Assembly (NCBI RefSeq): GCF_947504225.1
Contig: NZ_CANNGT010000001.1
Location: forward strand, 434,001 to 498,000
From: Brumimicrobium ulvae
Lineage (GTDB): Bacteria; Bacteroidota; Bacteroidia; Flavobacteriales_D; Crocinitomicaceae
Direction of reading: 5' to 3'
DNA: 64,000 nucleotides
This document shows positions 45,225 to 54,485 of the stretch, in pieces. The translations under genes were made by a program, and so were the position numbers. Under the pieces are notes generated by a model. The model searched no databases. It was given only the letters and a program-made list of their open reading frames with translations, and was not told the origin of the DNA. Positions within the stretch are counted from its first letter, which is position 1. Every line of letters starts with the position of its first letter.

Positions 45225-46547
45225 CTAGAGTTTTGTGTTTGGATCAAAAGATTCTAAATACTCAGCAACCCTTTTTACAAACATACCTCCTAGAGCACCA
45301 TCTACAACTCTGTGGTCATAAGAATGCGATAAGAACATTTTATATCTGATTCCAATAAAATCACCTTGAGGTGTTTCTACTACAGCAGGTACTTTACGAA
45401 TTGCACCTGTTGCAAGAATAGCCACTTGTGGTTGGTTGATAATAGGAGTTCCCATTACATTCCCAAAAGTACCAACGTTGGTCATTGTATAAGTTCCGCC
45501 ACTGATTTCATCAGAAGATAATTTTCCTTGACGTGCTTTATTGGCCATCTCATTAACTTGCTTGGCCAAACCGTATAGGTTTAATCTGTCAGCATTCTTA
45601 ATTACAGGAACAATTAGATTTCCAGAAGGAAGTGCTGCTGCCATTCCGATGTTAATGTCTTTTCTTTTGATAATTCTGTCACCATCAACACTGATGTTAA
45701 TCAATGGGAAGTCTTTTATTGCCTTTGCAACTGCTTCAATGAAAACTGGCGTAAAAGTAAAGTTTTCACCTTCTTTAGCCTTAAATTCTCCTTTTATTTT
45801 GTTTCTCCAGTTCCAAATCTCAGTAACGTCTGCTTCAACGAATGAAGTTACGTGTGGTGAGGTATGTTTAGATCGAACCATATGCTCTGAGATTAATTTT
45901 CTCATGCGGTCCATTTCAATGATTTCATCACCTTCCATAGTAGGAGCACTTGCTGGTTTTGGTGCCGGTGCAGCTGTTTGTGGTGCTGGTGTAGGAGTTG
46001 GTTGAGCAACTTCTTTTGCCGCAACTGGCTGCTTACCTCGGTTTTCTATATAATCAAAAATATCTTTTTTCGTTACTCGACCATTTTGTCCAGTTCCGTT
46101 GATACTTTCTAATTCATTCATCGCTATGCCTTCTTTCTCAGCAATGCTTCTTACCAATGGTGAATAAAATTTCCCGCTTGGTCCGTTTTTGTCTAAATCT
46201 CCACTCGTATGTACTGCTGCAACAGCATCGTTTACGGTTTGATCAACAACTTCAGCGGCTTTTTCAACTTCAGTGTTTTCCTCTTTTGTATCATCAGCTA
46301 CCTCTCCATTTGTTGAAATTAAAGCGATAACATCACCAACCTGAGCAACTTCATCTACTTCAAAGAAAATTTTTGCTACAGTTCCAGATACTTCAGAAGG
46401 AAGTTCATTGTCAACTTTGTCTGTTGCCACTTCTACAAGTGGTTCGTCGATTTCAATTGTATCACCAACACCTTTAATCCAATTGGTAATGGTTGCTTCG
46501 GTAACACTTTCTCCCATTTTTGGAAGACGAATTTCTACTTGTGACAT
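45225..46547 (-). CDS. dihydrolipoamide acyltransferase (E2) of a 2-oxoacid dehydrogenase
   Basis: Core subunit that transfers acyl groups from lipoate to CoA. 440 residues from ATG 46547 (MSQVEIRLPKMGES). One lipoyl domain (about 1-80) with the lipoyl-lysine motif VATDKVDNE, an E3-binding domain (PLVRSIAEKEGI ... GRVTKKDI, about 127-165), an Ala/Pro-rich linker and the catalytic domain with SYDHRVVDGALGG near the end. Whether it serves pyruvate, 2-oxoglutarate or branched-chain acids cannot be told; single lipoyl domain favours the branched-chain or 2-oxoglutarate type. E1 and E3 genes are not adjacent. Confidence 0.88.
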   Translation of the reverse strand: MSQVEIRLPKMGESVTEATITNWIKGVGDTIEIDEPLVEVATDKVDNELPSEVSGTVAKIFFEVDEVAQVGDVIALISTNGEVADDTKEENTEVEKAAEVVDQTVNDAVAAVHTSGDLDKNGPSGKFYSPLVRSIAEKEGIAMNELESINGTGQNGRVTKKDIFDYIENRGKQPVAAKEVAQPTPTPAPQTAAPAPKPASAPTMEGDEIIEMDRMRKLISEHMVRSKHTSPHVTSFVEADVTEIWNWRNKIKGEFKAKEGENFTFTPVFIEAVAKAIKDFPLINISVDGDRIIKRKDINIGMAAALPSGNLIVPVIKNADRLNLYGLAKQVNEMANKARQGKLSSDEISGGTYTMTNVGTFGNVMGTPIINQPQVAILATGAIRKVPAVVETPQGDFIGIRYKMFLSHSYDHRVVDGALGGMFVKRVAEYLESFDPNTKL

Positions 46548-46631
46548 ATTTATATTTATAGAATTATACTCATTTTTATTGCAGCACAAAAATAACCTAA
46601 AATTCGGTTAATACAAACGAAAAGTCCTGAT

Positions 46632-48635
46632 TTATCGGTCTAACCTTTTCCAATATTTACGCAGAATGCCTATGTCATTCATTATCGAATAGTCTCGGGC
46701 ATAGATTAAATTCAGCTTTGAACGTAAGGTCCTGTCCATGTTCGCTGATTCTCCTTCAGCTGGAGTAAGGACACCATTCTTGATTTGGGGAAGCGTTCTT
46801 GAAATGGGTTTTTCATCGTAAGAATAGCCTATCCATGAGGTTTTACCAATGAGCACAGACCAGCTATTTTGTATGAGTTTTAATTTATTTTTGTAGAACC
46901 AAATTGAAAGGGGGAGAGAAAGTAACACAAATAATGCAACAATAAGATCAAAGGTACGCTTGTTTCGTTTGCTCGAAGGTGTAGAAATGTTGTCAATTTC
47001 CATCAAATATAAATCTCCCGCGGTATCAATAGAATTACTACCGATAAGATACATGCTATTGGGTTGCGCAATTTTAAATTCAACTTTGTTTGATGCGGTT
47101 CTTGACATCCAATTGATAATTGATTCAGCAGTGGTGTTTTTTGCACAGAAAATAACTTCATCTATGTCATAAATATCAATGATCTGATCCAATTGATTCA
47201 AAACCCCGCTGTCTTTCTCCGTCTTTTTATGGGTGGGAGAAACAGGGTAAATTTTATTGACTTTATGAGGAGTGTTTTTTAATATTTGCTTCACACGATC
47301 TACTTCATTGGGTTCACCAATAATTGCAAAGTTTTTATTTTTTACACCTCTAAGGTCGAAGCGTTTACCCAGAATTAGGTGTAAAACAATTCTAGAGAGT
47401 AAGAAGTAACTCAAAACCATAACTGCCCCTAAAAGGATGAAAAGTCTTGAAAACTGAAGGTCCTTGGGAAGCAATGCGTAAACTACCAATATAATTGCTG
47501 TTCCTATTAATGTTCCCGAGAAATACGATTTAAGTTTAATGGGAAAATCGTAGGCTCCTGAGTAAAAGTTAGTGGCCAACCATGCAATCGTGTATCCTGG
47601 TAGTGAGTATTTTAAAATATGAATTGGAAAATCTATACTTTCCAAGGACCAAAGCTGCGTTAGAAAGTGAAGTCCGAGTAAAATGGCTGCGAAATCAAAT
47701 GCGGGTAGAAAAATACGTTTGATAAAACGGTTCAATAATGCTAGACCTGCCCTGAAGTATATGGCTAAATTGATGAAAAATGAAAAGAGTTTGGCGTTCT
47801 TTTGTGAAAAATGTTTTTCTGCAAAGATGACCATTGCACGATAAAAAACGAAGACATAGTTAATGCTGCTTTTTTTTGTGCTTTCTCCTTTGTAGTGTAT
47901 GATCTGCGTTTCAGGAAAGTAAAAGTTTTTATAACCTCCTTTGATTATCCGGTAGGACAAGTCAATATCTTCACCGTACATAAAAAAGGCTTCATCAAGG
48001 AGACCAACTTTATCTAAGGCTTCTTTGCGCATAAACATAAATGCACCACTTAATATTTCAACTTCATTGGTTTCATGTTCATCTAAATAGCCTAAATGGT
48101 ATTTTCCAAAGGTTTTACTTTTAGGGAAAATACGAGAAAAGCCAAATATTTTATAAAATGCAACAGAAGGAGTAGGGAGTCCTCTTTTACTTTCTGGCAA
48201 AAAATGTCCTTTTCCGTCGATCATTCTAACTCCCAAACCACCGCCTTCGGGATTTTTGTCCATGAAGTCTATACATTTTTGGAAAGTGTCTTCCTCAACT
48301 ACGGTATCTGGATTAAGTAATAGGACATAATCTCCTTTAGCAATACGAATGGCTTGATTATTTGCAACTGAAAATCCAACATTGTTTTTATTGGCGATAA
48401 GTTGAGCTTGAGGAAATTGTTGTTTCACCATTTCGACAGACCCATCAATTGAATTATTGTCGACCACAAAAACTTCACCTTCAATGTTCTTGAGTGCATC
48501 AAATACAGAGTTCAAGCACTGTTCGAGAAAGTACTCAACATTGTAGTTGACGATAATTACAGATATGCGAATTGATTTGTTTTCCAAAGCTTCTAAAGCA
48601 TAATAAAATAAAATGCTTAACGCATCGCTATACAA
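46632..48635 (-). CDS. family 2 glycosyltransferase fused to a degenerate sugar-phosphate transferase
   Basis: 667 residues. The GT2 domain covers about 20-260 (ISVIIVNYNVEYFLEQCL, LLLNPDTVVEE with the DxD-like NPD, YGEDIDLSYRI). Then come several membrane helices, a CoA_binding_3-like Rossmann part (FAIIGEPNEVDRVK, DEVIFCAKN), another helix and a C-terminal stretch (WSVLIGKTSWIGY, LPQIKNGVLTP) matching the end of WcaJ-type transferases, while the KFRTM catalytic motif is missing. Likely acts in surface glycan assembly. The start overlaps the ridA end by 19 bases; a later start is possible. Confidence 0.75.
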   Translation of the reverse strand: MYSDALSILFYYALEALENKSIRISVIIVNYNVEYFLEQCLNSVFDALKNIEGEVFVVDNNSIDGSVEMVKQQFPQAQLIANKNNVGFSVANNQAIRIAKGDYVLLLNPDTVVEEDTFQKCIDFMDKNPEGGGLGVRMIDGKGHFLPESKRGLPTPSVAFYKIFGFSRIFPKSKTFGKYHLGYLDEHETNEVEILSGAFMFMRKEALDKVGLLDEAFFMYGEDIDLSYRIIKGGYKNFYFPETQIIHYKGESTKKSSINYVFVFYRAMVIFAEKHFSQKNAKLFSFFINLAIYFRAGLALLNRFIKRIFLPAFDFAAILLGLHFLTQLWSLESIDFPIHILKYSLPGYTIAWLATNFYSGAYDFPIKLKSYFSGTLIGTAIILVVYALLPKDLQFSRLFILLGAVMVLSYFLLSRIVLHLILGKRFDLRGVKNKNFAIIGEPNEVDRVKQILKNTPHKVNKIYPVSPTHKKTEKDSGVLNQLDQIIDIYDIDEVIFCAKNTTAESIINWMSRTASNKVEFKIAQPNSMYLIGSNSIDTAGDLYLMEIDNISTPSSKRNKRTFDLIVALFVLLSLPLSIWFYKNKLKLIQNSWSVLIGKTSWIGYSYDEKPISRTLPQIKNGVLTPAEGESANMDRTLRSKLNLIYARDYSIMNDIGILRKYWKRLDR

Positions 48636-48994
48636 GATATTTCAACAGGGACATCTAAAGGCAATTGCCTTACCGCAACTGTCTCTCTTGCTGGTGGTTC
48701 TGACTGGAAGTAACTTGCATAAACTTCATTGACAGCTGCAAAATCATCCATTGTTTTTAAGAAAATACTGCATTTTACTATGTCCTTCATAGAAAGTCCA
48801 GCAGTTTCAACCAAAGCCTTAATGTTTTCCATAACTTGTTGAGTTGCTTGTTGAATACTGTCCAATTGCAATTCACCAGTTTTAGGATCAAGCGGGATTT
48901 GTCCACTTACATATAAAGTGTTGTCTTTTAGAATCGCCTGGCTATACGGTCCAATAGGAGCGGGGGCATTGGGAATGGTAATGACTTTCTTCAT
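48617..48994 (-). CDS. ridA: RidA family reactive-intermediate deaminase
   Basis: Hydrolyses 2-aminoacrylate and similar enamine/imine intermediates released by PLP enzymes. 125 residues, the family length. IGPYSQAI near 18-25, LYVSGQIPLDPKTGEL, and the binding arginine in PPARETVAV near 104 plus VEISCIAM at the end are typical. Co-transcribed with the glycosyltransferase gene, whose start overlaps its stop. Confidence 0.93.
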   Translation of the reverse strand: MKKVITIPNAPAPIGPYSQAILKDNTLYVSGQIPLDPKTGELQLDSIQQATQQVMENIKALVETAGLSMKDIVKCSIFLKTMDDFAAVNEVYASYFQSEPPARETVAVRQLPLDVPVEISCIAMR

Positions 48995-49094
48995 TTGTTA
49001 ATTGCTTTGCACAAGTTTAACAATTTTGATTTAATATTTTGATGTGTAAGTTGATTAATTCCTTAAATAAAAGGGGGCGAAGAGAAATATGGGA

Positions 49095-49124
49095 CAAAAA
49101 AAGCGGACTAATTTCAGTCCGCTT
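49095..49124 (-). terminator. terminator after the M16 protease pair
   Basis: AAGCGGACT and AGTCCGCTT form a 9-10 bp stem around a six-base loop; the minus strand reads into TTTTTTT and the plus strand into TTTTAT, so it could work both ways. It lies 24 bases after the stop of the M16-like gene. Confidence 0.88.
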
Positions 49125-49147
49125 TTATAGAATTGATAAAATAAAGT

Positions 49148-51271
49148 TTATTTTATTTCAAATACTTTTGCATCTATTTTTCCATTCACTTCAACCGCAT
49201 TCAGCGTTGATGTCATACTCATAGATTCAACAACCTGAGAAGTCTTTTTTGGGAATAAATACCCTTTATAGTCAGTATACTCACTGTGAATAGTAGTGAT
49301 ACTTTGTGGACCTTCTTCGGTCACTTCCAGGCTATTTGTATATGATTTTAAACCTGTTTCTTTACTATAGTAAGCCGTTGTGGTTGTTTCACCAAGTTTG
49401 TATTGAACTACATAATGATCAACACCGTCTTTGTTTTCAATACCCAGGAGTTCAACATCTTCAGTATTACACAATAAGCTATATTCTGAAAATGCTGCAG
49501 AAGTCTTTTTCTTCGCAATTATTTCTTCTTCTGTGTACTTTGTTATATCTGAACCACCTGTTTGATTCATCGCTTTTGTGATTCCTTCAGTACCATTAAA
49601 GATTTCTTGTTGAAGAACCATACCGTTGAATTCCATTTTGGTAGCGTTTGTGTTTGGCGCTTGAAAATAAGTGGTCATTTTCAATTCCATTGGTGTGCCA
49701 TCAGGAATCACGGTAGCCTCCTTTTTTAGAGTCTTTATTTTTCCTAACTTCTTTTCCGCTTTCTTCATCGATGAAGTTTTTGTTACAGCCATTAGGTAGT
49801 TCTCAAAGACTTCAGTTTTTGAAATATCTGCAGGAGCATAGTTAATTTCTTCTGCGGGGTTTCCAAATGCATCAAGAATCTCAATTTCACCATCAGCGTC
49901 AAATTGTTTTAGGCTTTCCAAAACTTCTTTATTTCCCACCACAATAATGTTAAGATTGTTTGGCGTAATGTATTTCTTACCCATACGTAATATGTCAGCA
50001 TCAGAAACCTTACTCAATTTCTTTAAATAAGTTTGGTAATAGTCTGAAGGAAGATTGTTTCTGTAGGTATTTAAGGCAAAATTAGCAATTGTACGTGGTG
50101 ACTCTAAAGTACGTGCAAAACTACCTGCCATAGAAGCTTTATTTAACTCTAGTTCTTCTTCTGTTGGAAGACCTTCTGTAATGCGTGTGAATTCATATAA
50201 GAATTGAACGATTGCAGAGTCGGTCACTTCATTTCTAAAGTTTCCTGTTGCCGAAAGTAAACTTCCTTTTCTGTTAATGTTTAAACTAGAATATGCGCCG
50301 TATGTATACGCTTTGTCTTCACGTAGATTTTGCATTAAACGTGTTCCAAATCCACCACCACCTAACAATTTATTCAAAACTGAAAGTTGTATATGGTCTT
50401 CATGCCCTGGAGTTATGTCTACCGGAAAAGCAATGCTAATAACAGATTGAACTGCCCCAGGTTTTTCAACGAAAATCACACGGTTTCCATTGGGTTTGAT
50501 GCCATGGTTGTATTCCTTTTCGTAAGGGACACCACCTTCCCAATCTGCAAAACGTTCATTGGCAATTTTTTTAGCTTGTTCAACTTCAATGTCACCAACA
50601 ATAACAAGGTAACTTCCTGCTGGTGTAAATTGTTTATTGTAGAAATCAATTACATCTTGGCGCTTGATGTTGTTAAGTGTTTCTTCGGTCATTACTTCAC
50701 CATAAGGGTGTTCATCAGAAAAAACGGCTTTGTACATTGCGTTAGACATCATTGAACTAGCATCCGATTTAGTAGAAAACAAGCTAGATTCAAATTGTTT
50801 TTTGATGCGTTCGAATTCACTTTCTGGGAAGCTTGCATTTTTCATAACGTCTGTCATCAGATCTAAGCCTTTGTCCATATGTTTTGTTAAAACACTAAGA
50901 TAAATTCCAGAACTACTAGCCGATAAGTAGGCTCCAATAAAGTCTTTTTCTTCGTCTAACTGATCTTTAGTTCTGTTTTCTGTACCAGAAAGTAACAGGC
51001 TTCCAGCCATTTCAGATAAACCTGCTTTTTGACCTTCTAATCGAGGATCAGAACCCATCACAAGGTTAAAAGAAACTTTAGGGATTTTGTTGTTCGTTGA
51101 AAGAATTACTTTCATACCGTTGTCTAGGTCAAAGACAACAGGATCTGCAATGTTAATTTCTGGAGCGGCTCCTGGGACAGGTGCTTTGGAACGGTCAATT
51201 TGTCCGTACGAAAAGACAGATGTTAACGCAACGGCCATTCCTATAAATATATTTTTCATTTTCATCTTCAT
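49148..51271 (-). CDS. M16 family protein lacking the zinc motif (partner subunit)
   Basis: 707 residues with a signal peptide (KNIFIGMAVALTSVFSYG-Q). It has the M16 fold (ADPVVFDLDNGMKVILSTNN; LEGQKAGLSEMAGSLLLSG; a second half with GGGGFGTRLMQNLREDKAYTYG and an R/Y-pair), but the position of HxxEH reads GLSEMAG, so zinc cannot bind. The extra C-terminal 200 residues are an unknown beta-rich domain. Such inactive subunits pair with an active one; the active gene lies directly upstream, 30 bases away. Confidence 0.86.
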   Translation of the reverse strand: MKMKMKNIFIGMAVALTSVFSYGQIDRSKAPVPGAAPEINIADPVVFDLDNGMKVILSTNNKIPKVSFNLVMGSDPRLEGQKAGLSEMAGSLLLSGTENRTKDQLDEEKDFIGAYLSASSSGIYLSVLTKHMDKGLDLMTDVMKNASFPESEFERIKKQFESSLFSTKSDASSMMSNAMYKAVFSDEHPYGEVMTEETLNNIKRQDVIDFYNKQFTPAGSYLVIVGDIEVEQAKKIANERFADWEGGVPYEKEYNHGIKPNGNRVIFVEKPGAVQSVISIAFPVDITPGHEDHIQLSVLNKLLGGGGFGTRLMQNLREDKAYTYGAYSSLNINRKGSLLSATGNFRNEVTDSAIVQFLYEFTRITEGLPTEEELELNKASMAGSFARTLESPRTIANFALNTYRNNLPSDYYQTYLKKLSKVSDADILRMGKKYITPNNLNIIVVGNKEVLESLKQFDADGEIEILDAFGNPAEEINYAPADISKTEVFENYLMAVTKTSSMKKAEKKLGKIKTLKKEATVIPDGTPMELKMTTYFQAPNTNATKMEFNGMVLQQEIFNGTEGITKAMNQTGGSDITKYTEEEIIAKKKTSAAFSEYSLLCNTEDVELLGIENKDGVDHYVVQYKLGETTTTAYYSKETGLKSYTNSLEVTEEGPQSITTIHSEYTDYKGYLFPKKTSQVVESMSMTSTLNAVEVNGKIDAKVFEIK

Positions 51272-51301
51272 CTTTTTTGAATGTTAATACACGCTTTACG
51301 C

Positions 51302-52768
51302 TTATTGTTTTGGTAGGTAATACAATACAACACGGGCGTCTTTTTTAAGATATTGATTCGCCACTTTCATAAGGTCTTCACGAGTAATGTCTTCGTAAAC
51401 TTCGAGTTGCTTATTGATTAAGTTGGCGTCGTTATAAAATACATGGTAATTCGCCAAAGACTCTGCTTTACCTGCAACAGAGCTATTTGAAGAATAGAAA
51501 TCATTTTCAAACTGGTTCTTTACTTTTTGGAATTCTGTTTCAGAAACCAATTCTGTTTTTGCACGGTCGATTTCAGCATCAAGAGCGCTTTTTAAATCCT
51601 TAACGTCTGTGTCTTTACTTGCAATACCCGCAAAAAGAGCCATACCTGGATCTTCTAATGGGAAAGAAAAAGAGAATGCTGCAACGGCCAATTCATTTGC
51701 CTCAACAATATTCTTGTTCATTCTTGAGCTTGTTCCTCCAGAAAGTATTGTGTTTAGCATTTCTAATGCATAAGCGTCTTTTGAGTTTTGAGCAGGAGAA
51801 TGATACGCAATAAATACTGCGGGTAATTGAATGTTATCATAAATTGTATCAACGATTTCTTTTTCTAATGAAGGCTCTACAACTTCAGGTCGAGGAATTA
51901 CAGTTTCTTTCTTTTCGTATTCAGCAATCAATGCTTTTCCTTCCTTAGAATCACTGCTAAAGAAATCTTTGTCGTTAAAAACTGACTTACTTTTTCCATA
52001 AGTTTTTGCGAACTCTTCCTCCTCTAAGGTCAAGTAGTCACGGTAAAGGTTGATCGCTTGTCCTTTAGGGATTGTAGAGAAGTATTTATCGATTAAAACC
52101 TTTGCTTCTTCAATGTTGATATCTCCAGCAATTGATAATGTTGCATTCGCAGGAACATAAAAAGTCTTGTAAAAGTTTACATAATCTTCTTCTTGAGCAG
52201 CGTCGAGATGTTCCATGTAACCAATTGGCGTCCATTTGTATGGGTGCTGTTGAAACAATCGATCAAATGCTTCAGCCATAAAGGACCCATAAGGTTGATT
52301 GTCTACACGTTGTCTTTTTTCTTCCTTAACAACTTCACGTTGTGTTTCAATCCCTTTATTGTCAACTTTGGCATGTAATAGTCTTTCAGACTCTAACCAA
52401 AGTCCTAACTCTAAATTGTTTGAAGAAAAAATCTCATAGTAATAGGTTTTATCTTGCGAAGTGTAGGCATTTAAAGTACCTCCATTGCGTTCAATATACT
52501 TGTCGAATTCACCTCTTTCGATGTTTTCACTTCCTTCGAACATAAGGTGCTCAAAGAAGTGTGCAAATCCTGTTCTGTCTGGATTCTCATTCTTAGAACC
52601 TACGTGATACATTATAGAAACTGCAACAATTGGAGTGGAATTGTCTTCATGTAAAATAACATGCATTCCGTTGTCTAACTCGTACTCTACAAAATCTATA
52701 TTGTTTTTTTGAGCGTTTAACCCAAAGAATAATGTTGTTGCCAACACCGTAGTAAAAAATACTTTCAT
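51302..52768 (-). CDS. M16 family zinc metallopeptidase (active subunit)
   Basis: 488 residues with signal peptide (MKVFFTTVLATTLFFGLNA-Q). The inverted zinc motif HFFEH is at 70-74, with the further ligand Glu in REVVKEEKRQR about 75 residues later. The second M16 half contains LNTILSGGTSSRMNKNIVE. Located in the periplasm with the inactive partner encoded next to it. It should degrade peptides; substrate unknown. Confidence 0.9.
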   Translation of the reverse strand: MKVFFTTVLATTLFFGLNAQKNNIDFVEYELDNGMHVILHEDNSTPIVAVSIMYHVGSKNENPDRTGFAHFFEHLMFEGSENIERGEFDKYIERNGGTLNAYTSQDKTYYYEIFSSNNLELGLWLESERLLHAKVDNKGIETQREVVKEEKRQRVDNQPYGSFMAEAFDRLFQQHPYKWTPIGYMEHLDAAQEEDYVNFYKTFYVPANATLSIAGDINIEEAKVLIDKYFSTIPKGQAINLYRDYLTLEEEEFAKTYGKSKSVFNDKDFFSSDSKEGKALIAEYEKKETVIPRPEVVEPSLEKEIVDTIYDNIQLPAVFIAYHSPAQNSKDAYALEMLNTILSGGTSSRMNKNIVEANELAVAAFSFSFPLEDPGMALFAGIASKDTDVKDLKSALDAEIDRAKTELVSETEFQKVKNQFENDFYSSNSSVAGKAESLANYHVFYNDANLINKQLEVYEDITREDLMKVANQYLKKDARVVLYYLPKQ

Positions 52769-52892
52769 CTTGTTATTGGTTGTTAATTTATAGTCTTCAA
52801 AGAAACATAATTTTATTGAATCTTTATGGACAATTGGTTAAAATATGGAATTAGGGTTTTGAATGGTTAATATTAAAGGTTGAAATAAAAGG

Positions 52893-52938
52893 GGATAAAA
52901 TGACAATAGCGCCTCGTATAGAGGACGCTATTGTCATT
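52893..52938 (-). terminator. terminator after hpf
   Basis: AATGACAATAGCG at 52899-52911 and CGCTATTGTCATT at 52926-52938 are perfect reverse complements with an inner CCTC/GAGG pair. The minus strand continues TTTTATCCCC. It lies 16 bases after the hpf stop. Confidence 0.85.
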
Positions 52939-52954
52939 TGTTTTATTTCATTCT

Positions 52955-53269
52955 TTAATGGTTTTGCAATTTACCAATAAGAGAGGTCAAACTACTTTCC
53001 ATCTTTTTTGTAGCAGAACTTATCGCCTTTTCAATAGAATCGTCGTGGCTTGTCACAGCAACAGGTTTTAAACCTTGTGGACGAACCTCTAGAACACATT
53101 TTTTATCTTTTGTACCTGATTTTGCTCCGTTTTCATCAGAAAGGTGAACTTCAACACGGGTTACTCTATCTTCGAAACGTGCTAAATCTTCTTTGATTTG
53201 TTTCGTGAAATAAGCTTCGATTCTTTCTTTTGCTTCAATGTTTTTGTCAGTGTTAAAAAATACTTCCAT
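52955..53269 (-). CDS. hpf: ribosome hibernation promoting factor, short form
   Basis: 104 residues of the HPF/RaiA beta-alpha-beta fold. EVFFNTDKNIEAKERIEAYFTKQIKEDLARF, VTRVEVHLSDEN and VLEVRPQGLKPVAVTSHDDSIEKAI..., in short form without the C-terminal dimerisation domain, so it would need a separate factor (or none) for 100S formation. It binds the decoding site of idle ribosomes. The region 53270-53440 upstream holds no other gene. Confidence 0.88.
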   Translation of the reverse strand: MEVFFNTDKNIEAKERIEAYFTKQIKEDLARFEDRVTRVEVHLSDENGAKSGTKDKKCVLEVRPQGLKPVAVTSHDDSIEKAISSATKKMESSLTSLIGKLQNH

Positions 53270-53440
53270 GATAAATAAATTTATGAACGTTTTTAACGTT
53301 CGGTGAATATAATAAAGTAAACGTTCTACTTTCTATTTGTTTACACAATATAGTATTTAATATTATAAATTGCACGAAAAATTTAAGAATTTTATGAAAA
53401 GAAAAATGCATCTGTTAAAAGGGAGTTGGGTCCGATTGGG

Positions 53441-54412
53441 TTAGGTATTTGAATCAACTATATTTTGACTTGAAATTTTAAATTTAAAACCATACTTGGT
53501 CTCTTCTTTTTTATTGTTAAGTGTGTATTCACCATCGATTTGTTCGGTAAAAATATCTATTAAGGTTGTCCCAAAACTGTCTTGCTTCTTAGCTTTTTTC
53601 CAAGTTCCATTGTCCTTGTAAATGAAGTGAAGCGTTTCACTTGTTGGCTCCCATCCGAATTTAACTGTAATTAAAGGATTGTCTTGTTGTATAAAAGCAT
53701 GTTTTAAACTATTGCTGTAAAGTTCGTTTAAAATCAATGCAAGTGGAACAAGTGAATCCATGGCTATTTTTAAAGAGGAAGCGTCGACCGATAGTTGTAC
53801 ATTTGAGTTTAAAGGGTCTTGGGACTTGAGGTCTTCAAAAAGCGACTGTGTATAGTCTCTTAAATCGACTTCCCCGATGGTTGGGGACTTGTAGATTTTG
53901 TTGTGAACCAAAGCAATGGTCTGGATGCGTTCCTTGGCTTCATTTAAGGCCAATTTTGTAGTCCTGTCTTCAATAGAATTCGCTTGCATATTGAGCATGC
54001 TCGAAACAATTTGCAGGTTGTTTTTTACACGGTGATGGATTTCTTGAAGAAGAACTTTTTTATCTTCGTCACTCTTTTTTACTTCAAGAAGTAGGGCTTT
54101 GAGCTGTAGTTCAGTTTCTTTTTTCCTTTTCAGAATTTTCTTTAGAATTCGGTTCCAATAATAAACAACCAAGAGTCCAATCAGCACACCAATAAAGGCA
54201 AAGAAAACTAAAACGGTAATAGGGAAGGAGAAGAAGATATTGTTGCTTCCGTCAGCAGCAACCCATTTGTCGTCAAACTCTATTTGATTGGATGTGGACT
54301 GAATTTTGAAAAAGCCAAAGAATATAGCTTGCTCTATATTTAAAGTGAAATGATTAGGGCTGGGGCTTAAAATGTTATAACCTGAAAGGAGGAGATGAAG
54401 GATATATAGCAT
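53441..54412 (-). CDS. HisKA_2 sensor histidine kinase with one membrane helix
   Basis: 323 residues. A short N-terminal part, a membrane helix (about 64-86), a coiled coil (90-120), the HisKA_2 box LLQEIHHRVKNNLQIVSSML with His126 or His127, and an ATPase with LNELYSNSLKHAF and FIYKDNGTW. The G2 glycine box reads DSFGTTLIDIF. The FDDKWVAADGSN segment just before the helix looks like the end of a Y_Y_Y domain, so the gene may be the remains of a larger propeller-type sensor. No response regulator is adjacent. Confidence 0.82.
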   Translation of the reverse strand: MLYILHLLLSGYNILSPSPNHFTLNIEQAIFFGFFKIQSTSNQIEFDDKWVAADGSNNIFFSFPITVLVFFAFIGVLIGLLVVYYWNRILKKILKRKKETELQLKALLLEVKKSDEDKKVLLQEIHHRVKNNLQIVSSMLNMQANSIEDRTTKLALNEAKERIQTIALVHNKIYKSPTIGEVDLRDYTQSLFEDLKSQDPLNSNVQLSVDASSLKIAMDSLVPLALILNELYSNSLKHAFIQQDNPLITVKFGWEPTSETLHFIYKDNGTWKKAKKQDSFGTTLIDIFTEQIDGEYTLNNKKEETKYGFKFKISSQNIVDSNT

Positions 54413-54485
54413 TTGGGGTCTTTGTTGATTTCGATTACAACAATAGTTATAATTCGTTAAAAAACAAAGGAAAGACAGTTAGAAA

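Noticed and set aside
45541-46005. Plus-strand open frame of 154 codons opposite the E2 gene
   Set aside because: It is antisense to the E2 catalytic domain and linker, and has no recognisable domain.
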